NCBI GenBank assembly: GCA_018398815.1
Contig: CM031601.1
Coordinates: forward strand, 30,813,293 to 30,877,292
Source: Conus ventricosus
Lineage: Eukaryota > Mollusca > Gastropoda > Neogastropoda > Conidae
Reading direction: 5' to 3'
Length of the DNA stretch: 64,000 bases
Shown here: piece by piece, positions 46,292 through 58,836 of the stretch
Layout: each line of letters starts with the position of its first letter
Numbering within the stretch: the stretch's first letter is position 1
Notes under the pieces: generated by a model
Seen by the model: the letters and a program-made list of their open reading frames with translations, nothing else
What the model was told of the DNA's origin: nothing
Database searches by the model: none
Program-made: the position numbers and the translations under genes

Positions 46292-46868
46292 ATTAAGAAA
46301 AAGATACACCCAAAGGTGTGGGTAGGACCCAGAGAAGTACTGTCCTCAACCGCCAAACAAACCAGCAGGGGTGCAATCCTGCACAACCCTTGGAAGCCTG
46401 CACTGTTTTCACATAGTGTGCAAGCACACACAGGGCATTCCATTAACATGTGAAGGGACATAATTGCTCCCTGGCAGATGCCATTGTGTAATGGCCACCA
46501 GATGTGACATGACAGAAACTCCACGGGAGCATTGCCATAGGTGTACCAGCCCATATTTCATGACTGCAAAACCAGCAAAAAACACCACCGTCAAGCAATT
46601 GCCATGTGCATCCCATAGCCTCGCTTGTTGCTGTTCTACTCCAGAAACGGCCAAGCTTTTGCTATGAGGTCTTGCGTCTCTCTGAAGAGAATCCCAGGTC
46701 ACAGTCTTTCCTGTTGTCAACAGGACATTCCCTGTGGTCAGTAAGTCTTTCCTCACCGTCACTGGACCTTTCCCCAAAGTCAGCCAAAAGGCAGACAAGA
46801 AAAATATACACCCGAAGATGTGGGTGGGACCCAGAGAAGTACTACCACAACCGCCAAACAAACCAGAT
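46292..46868. repeat. Direct repeats of about 75-85 bp, 505 bp apart
   Basis: GTGTGGGTAGGACCCAGAGA-type sequence with CCGCCAAACAAACCAG at its end occurs at 46292-46374 and 46797-46868. The stretch between has no recognised ORF. It could be a small element with terminal direct repeats; the ends were not resolved. Confidence 0.6.
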
Positions 46869-47116
46869 GTAATGTTTTTATTTACATCACAGTTATTGTC
46901 AATGTTACTGACAGTAGATACAGAACAAAATCAATTCCTGATGATGTTTGGAGTGAGCATGATATAATCTATTTCATTTTGTGTGTTTAGGCTTGTATAA
47001 CAATGCATTAGTGTGTGAAAACCTTGCTTTGTGTTTCTAAATGTATTTCAGTAAGACTTACAGTTGAGTGGATGAAATCCATTGTCCGTTGTATTGCTTG
47101 TAAATACATCGAATAA

Positions 47117-47140
47117 GCCTCTCTCTCTCTCTCTCTCTTC

Positions 47141-47186
<46 letters not shown>

Positions 47187-47255
47187 TCTCTCTCTCAGCC
47201 CCCCCCCCCCCTCCACTTCTTGCCTTCCTCCTTCCCATTCTCTCCTGCTCTGGAG

Positions 47256-47287
<32 letters not shown>

Positions 47288-47290
47288 GTG
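47117..47290. repeat. (CT)n microsatellite
   Basis: Imperfect (CT)n tracts with an internal run of C near 47201-47211. Confidence 0.9.
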
Positions 47291-47547
47291 CAAGATAGGT
47301 CAGTTGATGCTCTATTTAATAAGTTGATTAGATGGAGGTTTCGGTGGATGAATAGAAAGAGAAATTCAGTAATATTTTTTTTATCCCTAGATGGGTGGAT
47401 GTTTGCACGTGTTGGACTTCTTTCATAGCTGTTCAGTGAACACTATGTATTGAATACATGGTCAGTTCATCACTTGAAGACATGATGGATGAGATGACTT
47501 ATTGGAAATAACTACATTATTATTAGTTGGTTTCCTTTTTCTTAGTT

Positions 47548-50238
47548 GACTGTGTGATGGTGTGGAATGGTAAGGGGTGCAGGTGAAGACAGACATATGA
47601 TGGTAGGTCCAGCAAAGAAAAATGCAGAGGGAAAGACATGGAGTTTCTTCCCTTATATTTCCCTTCCAAAGCCAGGAACACACATTAGGAGCACCACTCG
47701 CTCTCTGTAAGTCGATGTGATGGTGTGGAGGGGTAAGGGGTGTGCAGGTGAAGACAGGCAGATGGTGATAAGTGCAGGAACCAAGGGACAGCAGCCAGTC
47801 AAGAAGACACACAGGACGACGTGGAGTTTTTCTTCTTTTATTTCTCTCCCATGGCAAGGAGCTCAAACCAGGGAACACTGCCTGGGAACTCTCTCTCTCT
47901 CTCAGCACTCAGCGCACTGAGCACTCTCTAGCCAACACTCTAGGCAACACTCTGGGCAACACTACTCGGGAACACTCTCGGCAACACTGTTCACACTCAC
48001 GCCGCGCCCCAAATATATACAGCTTGCCCAGACCGCAAAGAAGACAACGCAGCGCCGCACGCAAAATGAGCCTCACGAGACGGCAAATGACAAGTTTTGT
48101 GCTATCTGTCGCAGCTTCTGCGTTGTCTTGCTCACCGTCCGTTCAAAGTATCCAAACATATCCGATATCAATGAAAACCTCAGAACCCAAGGAATAAAAT
48201 GCAATAAGTCATATTTGACAATTTTGTGGCTGTGTAAAGTTATTGCTGATTAAAGTCCGAGAATGAACCCACTTTTAACGAGTTTACGTCATATTTCCCT
48301 TTATCTCGATTATAAATACTGAAGAACATGAAATATTTTTGTAATGGATAAAAAGCTGGCATCTCGCTCTCTTTATACACATAAATTTCATTATCCAAGA
48401 TGCCGTCCAAGTGGAGAACTTTGCGTTTAAAATTTGATAGAAAACACAACTTGCTTTATCGTCACATGGCCGTCACCACGTGCTTTGAACACGATCTTCG
48501 ATAAAGCGTTATTCCGTTGAAATAGTCTATCGGATGATAATTTGTATATATTTTCGGTTGCTTCTATCATAGAAATGGAGTTATTAAAAAGATTTCGATT
48601 GGGAAGTCCGAATTTCATGAAACGACAATTTAGATCAAAACTCCGACAATAAACAAAGAAGGCGACTCACTCAAGAGACTGGCGCCGTCAGTCATTTCGT
48701 ATAGTCGCAAGCTTGTACAGAAAAGATCATAGGCATGCGATATACGAAATGAGAGCTTATGGACTTTACTTTCAATGCGCATTCATGGATTTTTTGGATT
48801 CTCTCATACTTTTTGTGAAATCAAGAATTTATCAACGGTTTGTTCGTCGGACAATTCAAAATGGCGCCAAGATTAATTTGGTCGAAAAACCAGTTTTAGC
48901 GAAAATATGGGCTTCTCAGTCCAACACGATTGTAATGAATAAAATATATTAATTTTTGTGACTTCAGCGACGTATACACAACTATTAGGTTCTGAGGTAT
49001 TCATGATTTAAAGAATTTACACAATAAAAATGAGATCAGTCGATCAAGGGAGGTAAGGGGAAGATAACTCATGAACAAAATATCTCGTTTACGACGGGTG
49101 ACCAAGAAATATATACCATTAGTACCCGGCTACACGATTTAAATACATAATGGAGAACTGGACTACAAAGCCACCAACACAGTGTCGGAGACAACACAGC
49201 CTCGCTAGGCAGGAACTGACAGAAATTTGTGCTATCTGTCTCAGTTTCCATGTTGTCTGGCTCGCCGTCCATTCAACATAATATTTTTGAAAACCTCAGA
49301 ACCCAAGGAATAAAATGAAACATGTCACATTTGACAGTTTTATGCTGTATTGATAATTGATGATCAAAGTCTGAGAGTGAACCCACTTGTAACGAGTTTG
49401 TGTCACATATTTCGTTTTTGTGATGAGAAATACCAAACAGCATGAAATGATTTTGTAATGAATAAATAGCAGGCATTTCACTCTTTTCACACATATGGAT
49501 ATAGTTATCCAAGACTGTGTCTGAGCAGAGAACTTAGTTTATGAAAATTGATAGAGAACACAGCTGGCTTTCCTCCTCACCTGGCTGTTGCCATGAGCTT
49601 TTGATACGATTTACGATAAAAAAAAAATACTATGTTGAAATGGCTACTGGAAATAATTTACATACATTTTCTCTTGTATTCATCAAAGAAATTGAGCCAT
49701 TAGCAAGATTTCAAATGGGAAGTCAGAATTTTGTAGAATGACAATTGAGATCAAAACTTATACAGTGACAAAAAGTGGAACGAAGTTGATGACTGTTCAA
49801 GAGCGGTCAGCATCGTCAGTCATTTCGTATGGTCGCTTGTGTGGAAAAGATCTTAGGCATGCGATATGCAAAATAAGAGCTTACAGATTTTACTTTTAAT
49901 GTAGGTTTTTAAGTTCTACAGTTTTCCCATGCTTTTTGCGAAATCAAAAAATATATAAAGTTTGGCTGGCAGAGGATTTAAAATGGCATCAATGTGCAAA
50001 ATACCAGTGTAAAAAAATATGGGCTTTTCGTTCCAATACTGTAGTAAAGAATGAAATACATTGATTTTTGTGACTTCAGTGATGTATGTATAATTATGTA
50101 GGTTCTTAAGCATTCACACTTTGAAGAGTTTACACAAAATAATCGTGATTCATCAATCAAGGGAGGTAAGGGGAAGGTAACTCTTGAACAAAACATTTCG
50201 TCAGCTAAGGATCACCAAAAGATATGTGCACATTTTAG
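47548..50238 (+). repeat. R1 copy B1, split by copy B2
   Basis: The left piece is 47548-47715 and the right piece 49135-50238. The left piece stops after the GGAACACACA block, and the right piece resumes exactly with the next family block (TTTAAATACATAATGGAGAA, matching TTCATATACATATAGCGGAA in copy D). The total without the insert is about 1.27 kb. It ends GCACCTGGCTACA. Confidence 0.8.
47716..49134 (+). repeat. R1 copy B2, longest copy
   Basis: This 1419-bp copy starts TGTGATGGTGTGG and ends CCCGGCTACA. It contains a TATA-like AAATATATACAGC near 48008, an AATAAA near 48194 in a block shared by all copies, and a run of GGCAACACTCT-type short repeats (47930-47985). TG...CA ends and the order of TATA and AATAAA would fit an LTR-like unit, but no clean target duplication was seen (only CGA on both sides). 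Confidence 0.75.
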
Positions 50239-51031
50239 CACCTGGCTACATCTGATTGATTTGCTTTCAAAATTGCTGTATGAAAAAATTGACATACAAA
50301 GATTACTTATAACACTGAATGCTCTGTTTATTGACTGATTTTTTTACAGCTGGATGATTGTTGGAATGATCCATCAACAGACTTTATCAGTTTTGTTTTG
50401 TATTTTCTTCCTCTTCCCCCATCCTGCAATCCCTGACCCTCTCCCCCATTCCTCCCCCAAGTTGTTGTTGTTTGTTATTTTGGGGTTCAGTGGATGCATT
50501 TCTTGAATATTTATTTTCTAGTGGATTAATGGGAGATGTGTGAAGTTTAAAAGAAACATTAATTAAAGCAATGACTGAGATGACTATGATTCCAGTCATT
50601 AAACCATTTGATTGAAGGTGTTTTTGTTGTTGGTTTTTTTTTTTGGCTTGTTGTGTTTCATTTTGTTTTGTTTTTCATGGGGGGGGGGGGGGGGGGGGGG
50701 GGGGGAGGGATGAGTGTTTTCAGTTTACTGAATGACCTAGTTGTCCACTGGTTTATTAATCATTTGATGGAAGAGTCATTCTAAACATCTCATTTTGTCA
50801 AATGGTTCCTTTAAAAAAATGGTTTTCTTCATTATCTTAACCAGAGGAACTCACTTGAGCGACATCTTTTTTAATCTTGAAGGAACATGGTTTGTTGGGT
50901 TTAAAAAAATGCTGGTACAACAATCATTCCTTGATTAATTAGCATATTCAATAGAAAATCTGATTTTGATAGCGCTGTGGATTGTACGTCTTCTCTCCTC
51001 CCTCCTCCTCCTCTCTCTCTCTCTCTCTCCT

Positions 51032-51079
<48 letters not shown>

Positions 51080-51129
51080 TCTTCTCCTCTCTCTCCGCTC
51101 CTCTCTCTCTCCTCTCTCTCTTCTCTTCT

Positions 51130-51169
<40 letters not shown>

Positions 51170-51267
51170 CTCTTTCTCTCTCTCTCTCTTTTTTCTCTCT
51201 CAGCTACTAGGAAGTAAGATTTGTCAATTGTAGATTTAAATGGCAGGTTAGTATATGTTGTTGAAAA

Positions 51268-51326
<59 letters not shown>

Positions 51327-51740
51327 TACTACGAGTTAAAATTTGTCAATCAATCATTTGAATGACAAGCTGGCTGATATATCTTTTTTCTTGTCTTGTC
51401 TGGTGGTGGTGGTCTTTTGGGGGGGGGTGGGTGGGGATATTCGTTTGTTAGAATTTGCTTACATTCGTAACCTAATTACCATTCAACCAGTTGATAATGC
51501 CGGTTGTTGAATGATGTCGTGACTGACTGGTCTGTTGCTTTATTAAAATGAGTAATTAATGGTTTGATATTGTTTACATATTTTGTTGGATACCTTTTGA
51601 AGAACTGGTTGACTGATTACTGTACTCAAACAGATAGTTTGATTTTTCATGGATTGATGGAATGGTTGATTACTTGAAGAATGTGTTGGCCATAGACTGA
51701 TTGATCTGCTGATTTCTTTTAATTTGTGCAGAATTTAACC
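50239..51740. other. Intron with G27 run and CT arrays
   Basis: Holds 27 consecutive G at 50679-50705, (CT)n at 50995-51202 and 51270-51323. Leu/Ser-rich open frames are artefacts. No exon was recognised. Confidence 0.75.
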
Positions 51741-52560
51741 ACAAATACAGCTTGAAACTTGACTTTGTTATCTTATAACGATGTGTGTCATCAATTAAAA
51801 ACTTTTGTAAGGAAGGCTAATGTGGAGATAAAAGACTACACTACAGATCTCACTTGCTTTGAAATGATATGTTCTGTTTTAACTTCCAATAATATAAACC
51901 AAATTGTTGTGCGAAGTGGAACAAAAAACATAATTTCACAATTATCAGGAGAAAATGCATTTTTTTTTTCCATTACAAAAGATTAAAGATACCAAACTTA
52001 ATTGGCTCCAGATTAGAATTGTTCAACAGAATTATCACCACTTACTCATGTTAAAACAAATAGAAATAGTTGATGATGATCATTGTGTGTTTGTAACAAG
52101 CAGAAGGAGACTATTGCCCTCATTCTATGGAATTGTCAACATACTAGTTTTGGTCAGACCTTCAAAATCAATTAAAAGAGAAATGTGAACTGTCTTTGAA
52201 ATGAATTTCTGTGAAAAACGTGTCTTATTTGGAACAGATGCTGGAATAAAAAATGACACAATGTTTGACTTTTCATTATATGATTTGGAAAAATGGTATA
52301 TTTACAGATGTAAATCATAACATTTTTACACATATCTTTTTTTAATGATTTAAGGTACAGATATAAAATTGAAAAATGCAATGCAAAAGTCAGTAGTCAA
52401 TACTAAAAATAATAACAGATTGATTTCCTTATGTAGGACTCCTCGCCAATATTGGTTATAATGTATGATGAATAGTATTTTCTCGTTTTTGATACTAGTG
52501 ATTAAAAGAGGGATTTGTATATTTATTTGTAAAAATGATCAGTATGAGTACTATCTCTGA
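51740..52560 (+). pseudogene. L1-like LINE ORF2 C-terminal fragment
   Basis: The plus strand reads IKDTKLNWLQIRIVQQNYHH, then after frame changes FWNC-like sequence near 52120, and VLFGTDAGIKNDTMFDFSLY with LEKWYIYRCKS near 52225-52318. The KLxWxQxRI and LFG..... .FD.......K.YIY.CK patterns are those of the C-terminal region of L1/Tx1-type ORF2 proteins. The reverse transcriptase core is not present. Confidence 0.75.
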
Positions 52561-52824
52561 ATACAACTTTCAAGTTGGCTTTCACCACCATCTGTCTGCG
52601 CTGTCTAAGCCCTAAGAATAAAGGGGAAGGGGAGAGGATAATTTCTTTTCATGATAAAGTATCTCAATTGATAGTAGTGAAACATTGTAATTATTGTCCT
52701 CCCTCCTTCCTCTATGTGTGAAAAACTGTATACAATATTAGACAGGAAGAGAGAAAGGGAAAGGGAGGGAGATTTTCTTTTTTTCTTGTTTTTTTTCATT
52801 TCTTCTTCCTTTATTTTACCATCT

Positions 52825-52825
<1 letters not shown>

Positions 52826-52855
<30 letters not shown>
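52826..52855. repeat. C30 homopolymer
   Basis: Thirty consecutive C. Confidence 0.95.
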
Positions 52856-52857
<2 letters not shown>

Positions 52858-52904
52858 TAAACCTTGTAGCACCATGTCATTACAAAACAGTAGTTTACAA
52901 TTGT

Positions 52905-53172
52905 TGCATGTTGATTTCAAATTGAATTGTTAAAATGAGTTTCCTAATTTGAATTGGGAGAAATTAATGTAACATGTCTTCAAGAAAATCGAACGTTTTG
53001 GTGCAAGGGGGGTATTCCTGTTTCACACCACGTATACATATTCAGCAAATTTTTATTGAAGTTCAATTGTCTTTAGTCTATAGGGAAGACATGTTTACAT
53101 CAATGTTCTGCGAATTCAAAATTAGGAAACATTCATTTTAAAAATTCAGTTATTATTTGAAATCAACATGCA
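52905..53172. repeat. Foldback (long hairpin) sequence
   Basis: TGCATGTTGATTTCAAAT at 52905 is mirrored at 53155-53172. The pairing continues inward through TTTCCTAATTT and ACATGTCTTC to about 52983 and 53085, with small gaps, giving arms of about 80 bp and a loop of about 100 bp. It could be a foldback-type miniature element. Confidence 0.75.
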
Positions 53173-53636
53173 GTCACCCATCTTGCGCTGAAGTGAATAA
53201 AGATAAGTGATCACTCGTTCATTTTCGTTGTCCTGAGTGTTTTGTATCTTGCCTGAAGACAACCTAAGAGGTTGGAACACGTCGGGTTTTGTCTTGTGAT
53301 TGGTTTGTCTGCGTTTTCTTGGCGGTTTGCGATTAATCACTTTTTTTTTTTAAAAGAAAAGACATAAACAAACAAAACATCTACATATACATCTCCCTAT
53401 CCAATCCTCAGAGTTATTCGATTTTACGGTTTTCTGAAGAGACATAAAACAAGAACTGCTCAACACAAATATACTAAAGCAAAGTGTGAATGCATACACA
53501 CTTGTATATGCATGCACACACACACACATGCAGATATTGATACATGTATTTCAAACAAAACTAATTGATGAATGTCAAGAGAGGTTGAAGACTGCTAACA
53601 TTGTGAAATTTCATGCATGCTTTCTGTTCTATCCAG

Positions 53637-53694
53637 CAAGCAGAAACCATCATCCAGACAGGAAATGACCTTCTGTTGTCGGACACTGGAAAAG
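53637..53694 (+). CDS. RNF213: RNF213-like exon 8
   Basis: This 58-nt exon reads QAETIIQTGNDLLLSDTGK plus one base. It has a TTCTATCCAG acceptor and a GTACTG donor. It enters in phase 0, matching exon 7 across a 12-kb intron, and leaves in phase 1, matching exon 9. The short helix-turn with N-D-x-x-x-S fits the corresponding RNF213 region, but the exon is too short for confident identification on its own; phase and order carry most of the weight. Confidence 0.65.
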
Positions 53695-53857
53695 GTACTG
53701 TCATCATTAGGGACAGATGTGCAGAAACTAATACATCAAAGTTTGAATGCTGTTCAGTTTTAAAAATATTTTGAAAGTTTTGATGTTATCAGTGGCAGGC
53801 TGTGCAGCACATAAAATAAGTTTTTTTCAGGTTCAATTGAATACCCCTGATACACTG

Positions 53858-54216
53858 TTTACAGTATCATTGGTGTCATTCTACACGCATATAAACTACA
53901 CTTTTTACAGTATCATTGGTGTCATTCTACACGCATATGAACTACACTGTTTACAGTATCATTGGTGTCATTCTACACGATATAAACTACATTGTTTACA
54001 GTATCATTGGTGTCATTCTACACGCATATAAACTACACTGTTTACAGTATCATTGGTGTCATTCTACACGCATATGAACTACACTGTTTACAGTATCATT
54101 GGTGTCATTCTACACGCATATAAACTACACTGTTTACAGTATCATTGGTGTCATTCTACACGCATATGAACTACACTGTTTACAGTATCATTGGTGTCAT
54201 TCTACACGCATATGAA
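53858..54216. repeat. 46-bp tandem repeat, about 8 copies
   Basis: The unit TTTACAGTATCATTGGTGTC...ACACGCATATGAACTACACTG recurs with very few differences (ATAAAC or ATGAAC near the end, one single-base loss). It lies 160 bp downstream of exon 8, in the intron. Confidence 0.95.
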
Positions 54217-54261
54217 CATGCATACATTTCCATGAGATACATTTGCATGCATCTTGTATGT

Positions 54262-54860
54262 TACACTCATGCATGTACATGCTGATTACATGACAGAGGT
54301 GGGATCCATGTCATCATTGTGTTCTATACAATGAAAGATTGCCGACATTCCAGACTGCCCAGCAAAACAAAAAGAAAAAAAGTGCACAGTTTGGTGCTGA
54401 TCAGGGATTCATTAGTTCGCAGTGCCTAAGCCGCTGACTTGCCAGGTTCCTTTTGTGACGAGCCTGCTGGATGCACAAAGCCACCCTTGTTGGTTTCCAA
54501 CACTAAAAATGGTCCCAAGATGTTGGCTGCTTACATGCAACATTAATACCATCTGTCATGCATGCATACATGGATGCATTAATATGACATACTTTAACAT
54601 TTATCTTGATGCTGTGCTCCACATGTACATGCTGAGTACTTGACAGAGCTGAGACTGGAGTCCCCACTGTGTTCTTTACTCTGAAAAGGTCACATGACAT
54701 TCCACACTGCCAGGCCAAAGAATGGCACAGTTTGGTGCGAACCAGAAATTTGAAATTTTGTGGGCCTAGGTTGCTGACTTGCCAGTTTTGCTTTACGGTG
54801 AGCCCACTGGAGGCACAAAGCCACCGTTCCTGATTTCCAGTGAGGACCTTGTCATAAGTT
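54262..54860. repeat. Old direct duplication of about 350 bp
   Basis: ATGTACATGCTGA.TACATGACAGAG, GACATTCCA.ACTGCC, GCACAGTTTGGTGC and CTGACTTGCCAG...GCACAAAGCCACC occur in the same order twice, from 54262 and from 54618. The copies are much diverged. Confidence 0.75.
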
Positions 54861-55506
54861 ACTGGGCTGCTGACTAGTGATTTCTGCTGCGGCAAGTCTA
54901 CTGGACTCCGTTAGTCACCTCCTCCTATTATTTCATGAAATGGTGGCCCAGACTAGCTAGCACCTCTGCTATCCGGTGAGACCTGGGAAAGCTATGCCAA
55001 GTTGACATGGAACAATCAGTTGAGCTGAAAGGCAGCCATGCATGTTCCCACATCGGCTAGAGGAAACAACTGAGGCATTTCTCATTATTAGTATAGACAG
55101 TATGGGCTTTCAGTCCCACACATTCAGTAGATTCTCAGCCACCATATTTTAACTCACAGCATGTGCATACTCAGGCATTGGATGTTGTAACCGAGCAAGG
55201 TAGGGCTGATTCCTGCACCAGGGAGAAGGAAACCAACCTCTTCACACTCCTGTACAAAGTAAGAGAGAATACAATCCATTCTAGCCAGCTTTCAGCATGC
55301 ACAAAAACAAAACTCTAGCTTCAGAGTGTTGGCTTTTACCTGAGAGCCTGTAGCAGTCTTGAGTAAAATAATATGGATAGGAGTCATTCACCATAAATAT
55401 TGAATTCAGTATGGCAAATTAAAACACAGAGACATACACAGGTACTCTTGACTGCTTTTCTTGTATTTGAATCACTTTCAGTGATTGATATCATTATTGA
55501 TAAATA
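54861..55506. other. Unassigned intron sequence
   Basis: No domain, exon or repeat family was recognised. Confidence 0.5.
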
Positions 55507-56762
55507 TGTGATGGTGTGAGTGGTAGGGAGTGCAGGCAAAGACAGGCAGATGATGGTAGGTTCAGGAACCAAGGGACAACAGCTAGCCAGAGAAAACACA
55601 GAGGGAACGAAGTAGGGTTTCTTCCTTTCATTTTGCTTCCAGAGCCCCAGGAACACACACCTCAGGCTGACAGTGCTTCATATACATATAGCGGAAAACT
55701 GGACCGCAGAGCCAGCAACACGGTACCGTAGACAAAACGGGCCTCATGAGGCAGTAACTGACAGAAATTTGTGCTGTCTGCTGCAGCAGCTTTGTCATCT
55801 GACTCGCCATCTGTTAAAGCAGTCAAACATATTTACTATAGAGTAAAACCTGAGAACCAAAGAATAAAATGAAGCATGTCACTTCTTATAATTTTGTTGT
55901 TCTTGTTGAATTACTGGCCATTAAAGTCAAAGAATGAACCCACTTTTAACAAGGTTGTACCATATCTTTCCCCATTGCGATTATAGATATCAGACAGCAT
56001 GAAATATTTCTAAAATGAATGGACAGCAGGCATTTTACTTTTTTCACACATATGAATTTGATTATCGAAGACTGTACCTGAGTGGAGAACTTTGTCTTTG
56101 AAAATTGGTACAAAACACAACTGGCTTTCCTCCTTGCCTGACCGTCAACCTGAGCTTTTGCTAGGATTTTCAGTTAGATAATATTTTGTGGAAACAAACT
56201 ACTGGATAATAACTTTTATACATTATCAGTTGTTTTTATCATAGAAGTGGAATTATTTACTGAAGTTAGTACAAAACTTCGGCAATGACAAAGTGTGGAA
56301 CGAAGAAGGCGACTGTTCAAGAGAGGTTGGCATTGTCAGTCATTTTGTATAGCCCTAGCCATGCAATATACAAAGTGAGAGCTTACGGATTTTACGTTTG
56401 ATGTACGATTTTGGATTGTACAGTTTTTCTCATACTTTCGCGAAATAAAGAAATATTCAAGGTTTGACCAGCAGAGGATAAAAAATGGCTCCAAGATTAA
56501 TTGTGCAAAATACCAGTTCAGAGAAAATGTAGGCTTTTCAGTCCAGTATGGTGGTGACAAATAAGATACATTAGTTTTTGAGACTTCAGTGATGTAAATA
56601 TAAAAATTATATAACTTCAGAAGCATTCCCATTTTAAAGAGTTTGCATAAAATAATCAAGATTCATTGATCATAGGAAGTACGAGAGGACTTAACTGTCA
56701 AACAAAACATTTCATCTGCTAAGGATCACTAAGAGATACACATTTAGAGCCTGGCTACTAAT
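55507..56762 (+). repeat. R1 copy D, complete
   Basis: An uninterrupted 1.26-kb copy from TGTGATGGTGTG to GAGCCTGGCTAC, sharing all landmark blocks with copies B1 and B2. It is the best reference for the family within the window. Confidence 0.8.
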
Positions 56763-57105
56763 ATATTACATTTCACAGGGTTTTGGTAAAATAGATGCCT
56801 CAAAGACTCAAGTTACAGCAGATTTTATTTTTTTGTAAAAGAGTGAGCCTTATTTCTTTCTTCAGTTTAATCCTCCATCATCTGTAAACTTTGTGGGTCT
56901 GTTGTTTTGCTTGATGCACTACTCATGAGTCTTGTGCGCCTTAAAGTTCAAACCTGTATGTATGTAGGAAGAGCCTTATCAGGACCTCTTGTCAATTATT
57001 TTGATGTTTTAACATGAAAATGCTTGCTGCCATCCATGTAATGGTTGATAACAATAAAAAAAAAAGGGTGAATGACTAGTTTTTGTTTGGATTGAACCTG
57101 CAAAG

Positions 57106-57164
<59 letters not shown>

Positions 57165-57165
57165 T

Positions 57166-57236
<71 letters not shown>

Positions 57237-58637
57237 CACATATGTATGTCCACTCAAACTTGCATTCACAGCCCCCTGTCTCCACATTCCCTAATCTCAG
57301 GAGCTCATGAAGAGGAAGAATAATGAAGAACACCAGAATTTGAATATGGTAACAAAGCTTGGCTGGACTAGGATCCAGTAAAAGGACTTGGTGGAGGTGT
57401 AAACCAAACTGAATTCAGCATCTTCCTTTCCCAAAACAAATTGAAAGGAATCCAAGGAGCGCCAGACTATAATCTCCCTGAATTGCAAAGCTAAGGTCAT
57501 TAAAAATAAAAGAGGAAAAAAAAAACCAGCAGCAGAAGCATGAGAATGACATTGAGATATGGGAAATCAAATCTCAGGAGCAATTTGAGTCCATGTTGGA
57601 GTGTCCTCTTCCCCACAGCTACCCTGTCAAATGTGACAGCATCATTCTCATAGAATTGTGTTTGTGCCTACGCTTAGAGAAGGGCGATATTCTGTAGGTA
57701 TTCAGAGATCTGTATTGACATGCTGGATTTTAGCATGGTGTTAGTAGAGTTGACTCGCTGTCTATGCATGCTGGCCTTTCCTGTATACCAGATCTTGTGA
57801 CCTTCATCTGTGGGGGTGTGTGCTGATCCTGTCCATCTCAGATCAGCTAACTCTAAAATACCTTGCGCATGTCTGGCATTTCAGCTGCATAAAATTTGCA
57901 AGCATTGAGTATTCTAGTAACGTTGCATATGGGAAGTCAAATGCATAACACCCCAGTGGCAAACTTTTGTGCTTGTGACGCAGCAGTGGAAATCATGGTC
58001 ATTAGTAATCTGGACCATGATCTATCTGCCATGTTGTTTTTTGACTCGGCTATCGATCATGGCATTTCTGTGGGCTGTAGAGGAATGTTTCGTTGTACCA
58101 GTTTCTTCAATATATATTGAAAGGTAGAGGGTAAGGAAAGTCTATCCGATATGGGATTTGAACCGAAATTAGCGGTTTGAGTAGATATGTTTTGTGCATG
58201 CCATTGCACAACATACACCAAGTCATGATGATCAAGGAGAAAGAAAAAGATCTCGCCAATGATCGACTACTGTTATGATCAGTAAGAATGAAAATAAAGC
58301 AAGATTAGGCAGCAGTACCATACTTTGATACATTACTTTGTATCTGTTGAGGAAGATATTTTATATAGCATCCAATCAACAGAAGGTGTCAGAAAATGAA
58401 TGCTTAACTATTTTATTCAGTGTTTCAGCAGATACAATGATTTCAAGAAGTTCTAAAAGATGTGACTTTGTTATCCCTCTAAAATGAAAAGGCCATTGAA
58501 GAATACAGTATTTACAGTATTCATCTGTTTGATGACTGTGTGTACCTTTTCTTATTTCTTTCTCCAAGAAAAAACTCACAGATATGGCATCACCAGCTTA
58601 GAGCTTCTTCTTCTACTAGTATACATTTATGTTACAG
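56763..58637. other. Intron with CA and CACG arrays
   Basis: (CA)n at 57112-57195 is followed by a pure (CACG)n array at 57197-57236. Nothing coding was recognised on either side. Confidence 0.7.
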
Positions 58638-58836
58638 GGCAGAAACAGTTGCTGAATGTGGTATTTGAGGTGGGAGAGGAGGACCAGGACTGTGAGATGG
58701 AGGAGTCTATCCAGTGCACACCTGCAGCTTGGAAGTATCGCTTGCCATCACTGTGGAGCATTTCTTCAGAGAGTTCCGGCTGCTGCAGCCAGACAAGCAA
58801 GACGACCTACCGGTGCTTAAGCTCTTCCTACAAGAG
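58638..58836 (+). CDS. RNF213: RNF213-like exon 9, frameshifted
   Basis: The exon starts after GTTACAG and completes a Gly codon, then reads QKQLLNVVFEVGEEDQDCEM and on to CTPAAWKYR in one frame. Family-like sequence then resumes in another frame: LAITVEHFFREFRLLQ, PDKQDDLPVLKLFLQE, ending before GTGACT. The break lies at 58740/58741, between TATCG and CTTGCC, and looks like loss of one base. RNF213 homologues have W-x-Y-R followed by an LEH helix here, so both halves belong to one exon. The break is not in a homopolymer. It implies a truncated product unless it is a sequencing error or polymorphism. Splice sites on both sides look intact. Confidence 0.75.

Noticed and set aside
50966..51233. 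Leu/Ser-rich open frames
   Set aside because: They come from (CT)n repeats; the same holds for 47008-47327 and 30289-30577.
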